Under the pieces are notes generated by a model. It worked only from the letters and a program-made list of their open reading frames with translations. It made no database searches and was not told the origin of the DNA. A stretch of DNA of 7,370 bases, taken from Planctomycetales bacterium. Lineage in GTDB: Bacteria > Planctomycetota > Phycisphaerae > SM23-33. Of the stretch, positions 1 to 5,566 are shown piece after piece (the stretch's first letter is position 1; each line of letters opens with the position of its first letter). The stretch lies in NCBI GenBank assembly GCA_030631125.1, contig DAOVLS010000107.1, positions 1-7,370 on the forward strand, given 5' to 3'. Position numbers and translations under genes: made by a program.

Positions 1-35
1 AGACGGCCCAGGCGACTGTACGGGTTGAACCATGT

Positions 36-109
36 AATGGCGGCGGCGGATCCTGCTACGAACCGGGCTCGATAAGACCCCAGGGCGGGACGATCTCGCC
101 GCCGCCGTT
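36..109. other. Nested inverted repeats, possible structured RNA or 3' untranslated region
   Basis: Several complementary arms nest inside one another. Bases 36-48 pair with 97-109 (GGCGGCGGCG against CGCCGCCGCC, extended by A-T pairs and one G-T). GATC at 49-52 can pair with 92-95, or CCTG at 52-55 with CAGG at 81-84, and GGG at 65-67 pairs with CCC at 78-80. The outer arm is followed by GTTTT, so it could be the end of an upstream transcript or part of a small RNA cut by the window edge. I do not recognise a known RNA family; it does not match what I remember of tmRNA, SRP RNA, RNase P RNA or 6S RNA. Pairing was judged by eye without energies. Confidence 0.3.
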
Positions 110-149
110 TTACTGCTGTCTCCGCCCTCCGGGCGGAGACAGCAGTAAA
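109..149. terminator. Perfect 19-bp hairpin, terminator-like
   Basis: Bases 109-127 and 131-149 are exact reverse complements around a three-base loop (TCC). The stem core is CTGTCTCCGCCC against GGGCGGAGACAG. Neither side has a long T tract beyond the two to four T/A bases at the stem ends, so it is not a textbook intrinsic terminator. It could act in both directions, as a 3'-end stabiliser, or be a dispersed palindromic repeat. It lies upstream of the promoter at 297-325, which fits the end of a transcript entering from the left. Confidence 0.5.
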
Positions 150-194
150 TCACTGAACGCATATACCGGCAAATGCCTTTGGAGACAAGATACA

Positions 195-261
195 AGGGCG
201 GGCCAACTGGCTCGCGGGACATTGTGAAATCGTTCAGCGGTGGGCCGGTTGGCCCACCCTA
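195..261. repeat. REP/BIME-like repeat pair, copy A
   Basis: Two 23-base units in opposite orientation, 195-217 and 239-261, are separated by a 21-base linker. The shared core in unit orientation is GGGCCAAC followed by GGC, flanked by AGGG on the outer side. Each unit is nearly self-complementary (GGGCC against GGCCC around a four-base loop), and the two units also pair with each other over their whole length. The same arrangement occurs at 1129-1193. Bacterial REP elements paired as BIMEs look like this; no link to a RAYT transposase can be seen here. Base differences between arms (C/T, G/A) largely keep pairing possible. Confidence 0.75.
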
Positions 262-296
262 CCTGCTTTCCAAAAGGGTGTTTTTGAGATTGATTT

Positions 297-325
297 TTGA
301 CAATCGGCGGCGCCTGTGCTATAAG
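297..325 (+). promoter_or_regulatory. Sigma70-type promoter of the papain-like gene
   Basis: TTGACA at 297-302 is a perfect -35 box. TATAAG at 320-325 is one base from the consensus -10 box, and the spacer is exactly 17 bases. A TG at 317-318, one base before the -10, makes it an extended -10 as well. Transcription would start near 332, giving a leader of about 28 bases that contains the AGGAGA ribosome site at 350-355. It sits 36 bases downstream of repeat pair A. A strong constitutive promoter is the natural reading; no operator-like palindrome overlaps it. Confidence 0.7.
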
Positions 326-359
326 TGGGGAATCTCAGTATCAGAAAAAGGAGAAGATC

Positions 360-1091
360 ATGCGCTCTGCTCGCCTTTCCCAAAGTGCTCTTCTCGTTGT
401 CGTAATCGCCGTATTGAGTGTTGTATTCCCGCTCGAAGCTCAGGCCGACGCGTTCGACTGGCGAGACGTTAACGGCAAGAATTTCATGACCCCCGCCAAA
501 GCTCAAGGCCACTGGCAATGCAGGCAGTTTGGCGGCATCGCGGCGTTTGAAGCCAAGATCAAGATTGTCCTGAATGATCCGAACTTCGATATTGACCTGG
601 CCGAACAGCACATCGTCGAAAAAGATCCTTGGACAAGTGGCTTCGATCTATTCCAGAGTACCGGCGTCGTCATAGAGGCAGAGTTGCCTCACGGCGTGGA
701 ACCTGCCGTGTTTCAGCCTGGATGGGAGGACCGGACTTACAGCATCCTAATCTACCACAGAATGGATATTACCGATGAGGATCTGCATCGGCCCACGATC
801 CAGAACTGGTTGAAGGCGTTTGGTCCCATGTACACGGAGGACTACCACGGCAACACGCTGGTTGGGTATGACGACGCAGCACAGCATTGGATATTCAAGG
901 AGACGTTTGGTAGCGGTTACGGAGACAACGGCTACATGACGTATCCGTACGGCTACATGCAGGACAGGTTTGTCTTGGCCATCACAGGCGATGTGTTTTA
1001 CGGAGGCGTGAGACTTGTCCCTGAGCCGGGAACGCTCGTGTCGTTTGTTCTTGTTGGACTAATATTGTCTAGGCGCAGGCGCTGCTTTTGA
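360..1091 (+). CDS. Secreted papain-fold (C1-like) protein with PEP-CTERM sorting signal
   Basis: A 243-residue exported protein. The ATG at 360 is chosen because AAAGGAGA lies just upstream; the in-frame ATG at 297 would fall inside the promoter. Residues 1-29 form a signal peptide (hydrophobic core 10-25, cleavage likely after AQA). The mature part begins with FDWRD and MTPAKAQG, as mature papain does (DWR...TPVKNQG). Cys54 in QGHWQCRQF matches the catalytic Cys, with one residue fewer before it and the following Trp-Ala replaced by Arg-Gln. His163 in HGNTLVGY matches the catalytic His by spacing. KETFGSGYGDNGY (180-192) matches papain KNSWGTGWGENGY, but the catalytic Asn is Glu181. No inhibitory propeptide is present. 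The tail has VPEPG (220-224), a hydrophobic helix and RRRR: a PEP-CTERM signal for exosortase processing. It is either an altered protease or a non-catalytic papain-fold surface protein. The fold is well supported; activity is uncertain. Confidence 0.88.
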   Translation: MRSARLSQSALLVVVIAVLSVVFPLEAQADAFDWRDVNGKNFMTPAKAQGHWQCRQFGGIAAFEAKIKIVLNDPNFDIDLAEQHIVEKDPWTSGFDLFQSTGVVIEAELPHGVEPAVFQPGWEDRTYSILIYHRMDITDEDLHRPTIQNWLKAFGPMYTEDYHGNTLVGYDDAAQHWIFKETFGSGYGDNGYMTYPYGYMQDRFVLAITGDVFYGGVRLVPEPGTLVSFVLVGLILSRRRRCF

Positions 1092-1128
1092 AGGATTTCA
1101 TACGGCGATTCTGTCTGGTCAAGTGAGC

Positions 1129-1193
1129 AGGGCGGGCCAACCGGCCCGCCGAACCCGACCGGAAAGACTCCGCGGGCCAGTTGGCCCGCCCTA
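1129..1193. repeat. REP/BIME-like repeat pair, copy B
   Basis: A second head-to-head pair of the repeat seen at 195-261. Units are at 1129-1151 and 1171-1193 with a 19-base linker. Both units begin AGGGCGGGCCAAC in their own orientation, and their outer 18 bases differ at a single position. The linker sequence is unrelated to that of copy A, so the conserved part is the paired palindromes. It begins 37 bases after the stop codon of the papain-like gene and ends 29 bases before the next start. It could act as an RNA 3' stabiliser or a partial transcription stop. I see no convincing promoter between it and the gene at 1223. Confidence 0.78.
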
Positions 1194-1222
1194 CTGAACT
1201 GTGTGATTGAAAGGGGCAGGTC

Positions 1223-2881
1223 ATGGGCGTTGCGCGTCGTTTTGGGTTTGGATTGGTGGTTTCAATCGTGCTGGTCCTTGCGTCGGAGGCTGGGGCCGAT
1301 GGATGCAAGTTTCCCGAAGTAGCCGTTCAGGCGATGCCGAAGATTCCCCAGCAGCGCGCCCTTGTCGTCTGGCGGGACGGCGTCGAGACGCTTGTGGTCG
1401 AATCGTCGTTCGAGAGCAAATCGCACGACGTCGGCTGGGTGCTGCCGCTGCCCGCCGAGCCGACGAAACTGGCTGTGGCCGAGGCCGGGATGCTCGCGTC
1501 AATGTCGGCCTGCCTCCAGCCGAGAATCACGCACGATTTGGAGATATATGCCAAAGTGCCGTTGTTCTTGCTGTTTATGTTTCTCCCATTCGTTTGCATT
1601 GTGATTTTTATCGAAGAACCTAAAGCGCGTCGCAGATGGGCGATAAATATCCTGGTTGCAGAAGCAATCGCCATATTTTTTGCTGCTACGATGCTGGGAG
1701 CGCTGGGCACGCTGGGCAGGAAAATGGGGGGTGTAGCAGGCGGTCCCGACGCAGTGGAAGGAATCACGGAACTTTTCCGTCAGCGGGTTGGGAATTACGA
1801 CGTATCCGTATTGAAGGCCGACGACAGCGGCGCGCTTTCCCAATGGCTGAAGAGCAATTCCCTCAAATCGCTTGATGCCAACGCCGAGGCCGTTGTCGAT
1901 GATTACATTTCGCGGAAGTGGTGTTTCGTGGTCGCCCGCCTGCGGCGCGATAAGGGCGGCCCGGCTACGCCGCATCCGATAGCGGCGACGTTCCCCGCCC
2001 AATCTCCCGTCTATCCGATGAAGATGACCAGCCTGGCCGGGTCGGAAACCCGCGTCGAATTGTTCGTCGTCGCCGGTAAAAGCGCCGCCGCCGAAGGCTT
2101 TGAGTGCGTTGCGTCGGATATGTATCAGCAGGAAGCCGGCGGGTACGATTCGATTGGCGAAACCGCCTCTTTCTACCGGGGCAAGTCCGAAGGTCTGATT
2201 ATCGGCAGCCCCGATGCGGGCGAATTTCTCTGGCCCAGCTGCGTTGTAACGAAACTTACGGCCGACTTGTCGCCCGAACAGATGGACCACGACATCGCAA
2301 TCGGCCTTCAGGATTTCGCCCCTTACCGGCAGCATCTTTACAGCGCCGGCGCGCGAGATGACATTGTATCGTCAATACGCCTCTGGGGCGCCGTGGCGGT
2401 CCTGCTGGCCTTCGGCGCAGTCTTCAACAAGATGCGAAGGCCCAGGCGATGGGAACTCGTAACTGTTGTCGTGTTGGTTGGGGTGATCCTGGCCGGCTCG
2501 CTAATCGTTCACGCAGCCTTGCCCGTTACGGAAGTCCGTACAGGACGCAGTTTGGCCCCCATTTTCATGCGGATGCACACGTATGATCTTTATCGGACCG
2601 CGGCACTTCTGGCCGAGGAAGGTTTGCTTCACGACGGGATGAGTCCGGCGGAACTGGCCAGGTTCCCGGAAATTGCGAAGGAAAACGATTATTTGTATGG
2701 ACGTTCGCTCAAGAATCCCCTGACCGGCGAGAAGATTCGCTACGAGCGCAGTCCGGGTAATTTTGCATCGCGCAAGGTCGATGGAAAGACCTACCTTTGC
2801 ATCTATGACGAGCATGGCCGGGAAATTCGCGTCGAACTGCCGCCCGGCCCGACGTCCCAACCGGCCTCGGCGAATGAATGA
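1223..2881 (+). CDS. DUF2330-family membrane protein with internal helices and pilin-like tail
   Basis: A 552-residue membrane-anchored exported protein of unknown function. The start has AAAGGGG six bases upstream. Residues 5-25 are a signal peptide or first helix. Residues 43-105 (QQRALVVW, ETLVVESSFE, VGWVLPLPAEP) match the N-terminal half of DUF2330 as I know it. Residues 188-300 match its second half: VGNYDVSVLKA, QWLKSN, DDYISRKWCFVVARL and YPMKMTSLAG. Between the halves two hydrophobic helices (about 112-130 and 139-163) are inserted, joined by a basic loop. Further helices lie at about 385-402 and 411-433. The tail (445-540) has LYGRSLKNPLTGEKIRY followed by GKTYLCIYDEHG, resembling the C-terminal part of type II pseudopilins. 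Ordinary DUF2330 proteins, to my knowledge, have a C-terminal helix only. Its role is unknown; cell-envelope function is inferred. It follows repeat pair B and precedes the dehydrogenase pair by 38 bases. Confidence 0.85.
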   Translation: MGVARRFGFGLVVSIVLVLASEAGADGCKFPEVAVQAMPKIPQQRALVVWRDGVETLVVESSFESKSHDVGWVLPLPAEPTKLAVAEAGMLASMSACLQPRITHDLEIYAKVPLFLLFMFLPFVCIVIFIEEPKARRRWAINILVAEAIAIFFAATMLGALGTLGRKMGGVAGGPDAVEGITELFRQRVGNYDVSVLKADDSGALSQWLKSNSLKSLDANAEAVVDDYISRKWCFVVARLRRDKGGPATPHPIAATFPAQSPVYPMKMTSLAGSETRVELFVVAGKSAAAEGFECVASDMYQQEAGGYDSIGETASFYRGKSEGLIIGSPDAGEFLWPSCVVTKLTADLSPEQMDHDIAIGLQDFAPYRQHLYSAGARDDIVSSIRLWGAVAVLLAFGAVFNKMRRPRRWELVTVVVLVGVILAGSLIVHAALPVTEVRTGRSLAPIFMRMHTYDLYRTAALLAEEGLLHDGMSPAELARFPEIAKENDYLYGRSLKNPLTGEKIRYERSPGNFASRKVDGKTYLCIYDEHGREIRVELPPGPTSQPASANE

Positions 2882-2919
2882 CAACAGGTTACATTTGAGG
2901 CGACAAGGGATACGGTTCT

Positions 2920-3951
2920 ATGAAAGCGTTGGTGCTGAAGGAATACAACCGGTTTGAATATGAGGATGTGCCCGATCCGCAAATCGGGGCGGCAGAGGTT
3001 TTGATCGAAGTCAAGGCCAGCGGTATCTGCGGCAGCGACGTTCATGGTATGGACGGCAGGACCGGACGGCGCATCCCGCCGATTATCATGGGCCATGAGG
3101 CTGCCGGCGTAATCGCCGAAGCCGGCGCCGGCGTAACCGACTGGCGGGTGGGCGACCGCGTTACCTTCGATTCGACGATTTATTGCGGGCAATGTCATTT
3201 CTGTCGGGCTGGGCGGATTAACCTCTGTGGCAACCGCCGCGTGCTGGGCGTTTCGTGTAACGAATACCGCTGCGACGGGACGTTCGCCGAATACATAGCC
3301 GTGCCGCAGCGAATCCTCTATCGCCTGCCGGAGGATCTGTCGTTCGAGCATGCAGCCGTGGTCGAGCCGCTGTCGGTGGCGGTCCATGCGGTCGAGCGGG
3401 CGCATCCGGCGCTGAACGATACGGCTGTGGTGGTGGGGGCCGGGATGATTGGACTTTTGCTGATCCAGGTTTTGCGAGCGGCTGGGTGCGGAACCATAAT
3501 CGCCGTTGACCTTGAGAAGGGCAAACTGGACCTCGCCGGCAAACTTGGGGCCGACATCGCCGTCAGTCCCGACGCATGCGACGTGCCGCGTCAGGTCGCC
3601 GAGCACACCGCAGGACGGAACGCCGATGCAGCCTTTGAAGTCGTCGGCATCACGGCGACATTGAATACAGCCATAAGTTCCCTCCGAAAAGGCGGAACAC
3701 TGACGCTGGTCGGCAACCTCTCGCCCACCGTCGAATTGCCTCTACAGGCGGCGGTTACACGGGAGTTGACCATTTACGGTTCCTGCGCATCCAGCGGGGA
3801 ATACCCCGCCTGTCTTGACATGATCGCCCGTGGGCAGGTTAACGTCGAACCGATTATCAGCGCCGTCGCACCGCTGGCTGAAGGGGCGGACTGGTTCGAG
3901 CGCTTGTATAAAAAGGAACCCGGATTGATGAAGGTAATTTTGTCGCCGTAG
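2920..3951 (+). CDS. Zinc-dependent medium-chain alcohol/polyol dehydrogenase
   Basis: A 343-residue cytoplasmic enzyme of the zinc MDR family (threonine dehydrogenase, L-iditol/sorbitol dehydrogenase and galactitol-1-phosphate dehydrogenase group). It oxidises a secondary alcohol to a ketone with NAD(P). Catalytic zinc ligands are Cys37 (GICGSDVH), His59 and Glu60 (MGHE) and probably Glu149 (VEPLSV). The structural zinc site is complete: Cys89, Cys92, Cys95 and Cys103. The Rossmann motif GAGMIG is at 173-178, and Asp197 at the end of the second strand (AVDLEKGK) favours NAD over NADP. The length is normal. AAGGGA lies nine bases before the ATG. The next gene, 43 bases on, is a short-chain dehydrogenase, so the two probably act in one sugar or polyol pathway, possibly oxidising and then re-reducing a carbon. 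The substrate cannot be read from the sequence. Confidence 0.93.
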   Translation: MKALVLKEYNRFEYEDVPDPQIGAAEVLIEVKASGICGSDVHGMDGRTGRRIPPIIMGHEAAGVIAEAGAGVTDWRVGDRVTFDSTIYCGQCHFCRAGRINLCGNRRVLGVSCNEYRCDGTFAEYIAVPQRILYRLPEDLSFEHAAVVEPLSVAVHAVERAHPALNDTAVVVGAGMIGLLLIQVLRAAGCGTIIAVDLEKGKLDLAGKLGADIAVSPDACDVPRQVAEHTAGRNADAAFEVVGITATLNTAISSLRKGGTLTLVGNLSPTVELPLQAAVTRELTIYGSCASSGEYPACLDMIARGQVNVEPIISAVAPLAEGADWFERLYKKEPGLMKVILSP

Positions 3952-3977
3952 GAAAAAGACTCCCGTCCCCTTTTTCC
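3951..3977. other. Small A/T-rich stem-loop between the two dehydrogenase genes
   Basis: GGAAAAAG at 3951-3958 is the exact reverse complement of CTTTTTCC at 3970-3977, with an 11-base loop. It begins on the last base of the upstream stop codon and ends two bases before the AAGGAG ribosome site (3980-3985) of the next gene. A weak intergenic processing or translation-modulating hairpin is possible. It could also be chance, since the stem is only eight pairs and mostly A-T. Confidence 0.3.
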
Positions 3978-3994
3978 CCAAGGAGCACTGAATT

Positions 3995-4783
3995 ATGGAC
4001 AAGAATCTGTTCGATCTTACCGGCAGGGCGGCGATTGTTACCGGCGCAAGTCGTGGTCTGGGTCAATATATGGGTCGGGCGCTGGCGCGGGCGGGCGCGG
4101 ACCTGGTGATCACCAGCCGAAACCGTAACAGTCTCGAAGATTTCCGGCACGAGATCGAATCTCTTGGCCGACGGGCCGTGCCGGTGGAACTCGACGTGCG
4201 GGATTACGACAGCATTCAGCGCGCGGTCGAGGATGCCCATGCCGCCTATGGCAAAATCGACATACTCGTCAACAATGCCGGATGCAATGTCCGCAAGCCG
4301 GCTGTGGATGTTACCTGGGACGATTGGAACCTTGTGCTGGAGACCAACCTTCGCGGGCCGTTTTTCGTGGCCCAGGCGGTTGCAAAGAAGATGATCCCTC
4401 GGCGGTACGGGCGGATCATCAACATCGGCTCGGTAACGTGCGTAGCCGGTTATGCCGGGCTTGGCCCTTACTGCGCCAGCCGGGGGGGAGTCAGGCAACT
4501 GACGATGAGCCTTGCCGACGATTGGGGCGTCCATGGCATCACGGTAAACTGCCTTGCGCCCGGTTGGTTCAAGACCGCCCAGAACGCGGTGTTATACGAG
4601 AATGCCGAATGGGTCGAATACATCTGCGACCGGATACCGCTGAAGCGTCCGGGCCGGCCCCGCGACCTGGACGGCGCGGTGGTCTTCCTCGCCTCCGACG
4701 CAAGCGAGTACATCACCGGCCAGACGCTGCTCGTCGATGGCGGCATCTCGACCGGCGCGACAAAGGCAACCGTTGAGAAGTAG
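3995..4783 (+). CDS. Short-chain dehydrogenase/reductase with Arg in place of catalytic Lys
   Basis: A 262-residue classical SDR resembling gluconate 5-dehydrogenase and related sugar-acid oxidoreductases. AAGGAG stands nine bases before the ATG. The cofactor motif TGASRGLG is at 16-23. Arg20 and Arg42 (TSRNR) are the basic residues usual in NADP-dependent members. NNAG is at 93-96, and the catalytic Asn118, Ser146 and Tyr159 are all present. The active site should read Tyr-x-x-x-Lys; here it is YCASRGG, with Arg163 (codon CGG) where Lys is expected. The reading frame is open through the seven-G run that follows, so this is a substitution, not a frameshift. The C-terminal part (GWFKT, IPLKRPG, DGAVVFLAS, YITGQTLLVDGG) is well conserved. 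It forms an apparent operon with the zinc dehydrogenase. It is either a reduced-activity enzyme or one that uses Arg; the substrate is unknown. Confidence 0.92.
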   Translation: MDKNLFDLTGRAAIVTGASRGLGQYMGRALARAGADLVITSRNRNSLEDFRHEIESLGRRAVPVELDVRDYDSIQRAVEDAHAAYGKIDILVNNAGCNVRKPAVDVTWDDWNLVLETNLRGPFFVAQAVAKKMIPRRYGRIINIGSVTCVAGYAGLGPYCASRGGVRQLTMSLADDWGVHGITVNCLAPGWFKTAQNAVLYENAEWVEYICDRIPLKRPGRPRDLDGAVVFLASDASEYITGQTLLVDGGISTGATKATVEK

Positions 4784-4791
4784 CCTTGCAT

Positions 4792-4830
4792 CACGGGCGA
4801 TGCGTAGCATCACTACGTGAGACGCCCGTG
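4792..4830. terminator. Two-tier stem-loop after the dehydrogenase operon
   Basis: The outer arms CACGGGCG (4792-4799) and CGCCCGTG (4823-4830) are exact complements. The inner arms GCGTAG (4802-4807) and CTACGT (4813-4818) pair with one G-T and leave a CATCA loop. It starts nine bases after the stop codon of the SDR gene. The + strand downstream is A/T-rich (AAAATATTATTG) but lacks a T tract. It probably ends or stabilises the dehydrogenase transcript and insulates the toxin-antitoxin promoter. It could also be one copy of a dispersed palindrome. Confidence 0.55.
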
Positions 4831-4844
4831 GCCCGAAAATATTA

Positions 4845-4873
4845 TTGATTAATCGACAGAAGTATGCTATCAT
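4845..4873 (+). promoter_or_regulatory. Promoter of the toxin-antitoxin operon, extended -10
   Basis: TTGATT at 4845-4850 as -35 and TATCAT at 4868-4873 as -10 are 17 bases apart. TG at 4865-4866, one base before the -10, gives an extended -10 (TGCTATCAT). The -10 lies wholly inside the left arm of the palindrome at 4865-4883, so a protein bound there would block RNA polymerase. Transcription would start around 4880, about 25 bases before the antitoxin start. A shifted -10 (TATGAT, 4874-4879) is an alternative. Confidence 0.6.
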
Positions 4874-4883
4874 TATGATAGCA
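4865..4883. promoter_or_regulatory. Operator palindrome for toxin-antitoxin autoregulation
   Basis: TGCTATCAT (4865-4873) and ATGATAGCA (4875-4883) are perfect 9-base arms around one T, which can also be read as half-sites TGCTATCA and TGATAGCA with a three-base spacer. It overlaps the -10 box and ends 21 bases before the antitoxin ATG. Antitoxin-toxin complexes of this class bind such sites and repress their own operon. The half-sites agree with those I remember for the Neisseria gonorrhoeae FitAB operator, where the spacer is much longer. Binding here is inferred. Confidence 0.7.
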
Positions 4884-4904
4884 ACGTGAATGAGGAGACC
4901 GATT

Positions 4905-5144
4905 ATGCCGGATATACTTGTACGTGGTCTGGATGCGAGTGTTGTTAAGCGGCTGAAGAGTCGGGCCAAGGCGGATGGGCGTTCGCTCCAGTCGGAAGTC
5001 AGGGAGATTATCGAGCAATCTGCCGATACGCCGAAGGTTAACATGAAAAAGGCAAGGAAACTTATAGATGAGATTCGCAGCCGGTTCAAAGGACGAAAGT
5101 TTCCCGATAGCGTGAAACTGATCCGCGAGGGGCGCGATAGATGA
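4905..5144 (+). CDS. vapB: FitA/VapB-like ribbon-helix-helix antitoxin
   Basis: A 79-residue antitoxin of a type II toxin-antitoxin pair. The ATG at 4905 is preferred over the in-frame ATG at 4890 because GAGGAGA (4892-4898) stands six bases before it and MPDILVRGLD is the typical family beginning. Residues 3-7 form the DNA-binding beta strand (DILVR). Residues 11-24 and 28-40 are the two helices, with GRSLQSEVREII matching the FitA consensus as I know it. The C-terminal part (48-79; KKARKLIDEIRSRF, then KFPDSVKLIREGRDR) is charged and should wrap round the toxin and fill its active site. The stop codon overlaps the toxin start by four bases (ATGA), so translation is coupled. With the toxin it should bind the palindrome at 4865-4883 and repress the operon. 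All motifs are intact. Confidence 0.9.
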   Translation: MPDILVRGLDASVVKRLKSRAKADGRSLQSEVREIIEQSADTPKVNMKKARKLIDEIRSRFKGRKFPDSVKLIREGRDR

Positions 5145-5560
5145 ACGTCATCGTGGATGCGTCTGTTGCGGCCAAGTGGTTTCTCGAAGAGGAATTTGCC
5201 GACGATGCCCGCCGGATTTTCAGCGAGGACAACCGCCTCTACGTTCCGGATTTTTTCCTGTTGGAGATGGACAGCGTCTTGTGCAAATGGACTCGGCGTG
5301 GTGTTATTACCGATAGCGAGGGCCAGGAAGTTCGTTCGGATATCGGGAAATTGCCCATTCAAATATACCCAGCCGGTGGGTTGCGGGACTTTGCCTATGA
5401 TCTCGCCAATCTGACCGGATGCGGTTTTTATGATTGCCTCTACCTTGCCCTGGCTGTCCTGTTGGACGGGCGAATGGCAACAGCCGACCGGCGATTTTAT
5501 AACGGACTATCAGACAGCGCACTTGCCGAGCATATATTGTGGGTTGAGGATATTCCGTAA
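5141..5560 (+). CDS. vapC: VapC/FitB-type PIN-domain toxin (ribonuclease)
   Basis: A 139-residue single-domain PIN protein, the usual toxin length. PIN toxins are magnesium-dependent ribonucleases that cut tRNA or rRNA and stop growth when the antitoxin is lost. The four acidic active-site residues are present: Asp6 in IVDASVAAKW, Glu42 in LLEMDSVL, Asp98 in FYDCLYLALA and Asp116 in TADRRF. The start is fixed by the ATGA overlap with the antitoxin and a GAGGGG a few bases upstream. Nothing appears truncated, so the toxin is probably active. The target RNA cannot be told from the sequence. The stop codon is only six bases from the stop codon of the convergent URO-D-like gene, so the transcripts of the two genes must overlap unless they end inside the coding regions. 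Confidence 0.93.
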   Translation: MNVIVDASVAAKWFLEEEFADDARRIFSEDNRLYVPDFFLLEMDSVLCKWTRRGVITDSEGQEVRSDIGKLPIQIYPAGGLRDFAYDLANLTGCGFYDCLYLALAVLLDGRMATADRRFYNGLSDSALAEHILWVEDIP

Positions 5561-5566
5561 CGAAGC

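Noticed and set aside
3..227. Open frame from the left window edge ending in TGA at 225-227, a possible C-terminal end of an upstream gene.
   Set aside because: It runs straight through the perfect 19-bp hairpin and into repeat pair A, and its last half has no protein-like pattern. Other frames close earlier (TGA at 26-28, TAA at 73-75), and nothing decides between them.
249..267. Possible sigma54 promoter (TTGG then TGC) upstream of the PEP-CTERM gene, as known for some PEP-CTERM genes.
   Set aside because: The GG and GC elements are 12 bases apart instead of 10, and the GG belongs to repeat pair A. A near-perfect sigma70 promoter lies just downstream.
1088..1116. Possible -35 box TTGAAG at the end of the papain-like gene as a promoter for the DUF2330 gene.
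   Set aside because: At the right spacing the -10 would be CTGTCT, which is not promoter-like. The promoter of the DUF2330 gene stays unidentified; read-through is possible.
1499..2335. Minus-strand open frame of 278 codons opposite the DUF2330 gene.
   Set aside because: It is a by-product of GC-rich codon use on the other strand. The + strand frame carries the domain motifs, signal peptide and ribosome site.
2803..3606. Minus-strand open frame of 267 codons opposite the zinc dehydrogenase.
   Set aside because: It overlaps a clearly intact zinc dehydrogenase with all its metal ligands; the minus-strand translation has no recognisable motif.
4482..4488. Seven-G run in the SDR gene as a frameshift or pseudogene sign.
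   Set aside because: The reading frame continues with conserved SDR sequence on both sides, so there is no net shift. Only a base substitution at the neighbouring codon remains of interest.
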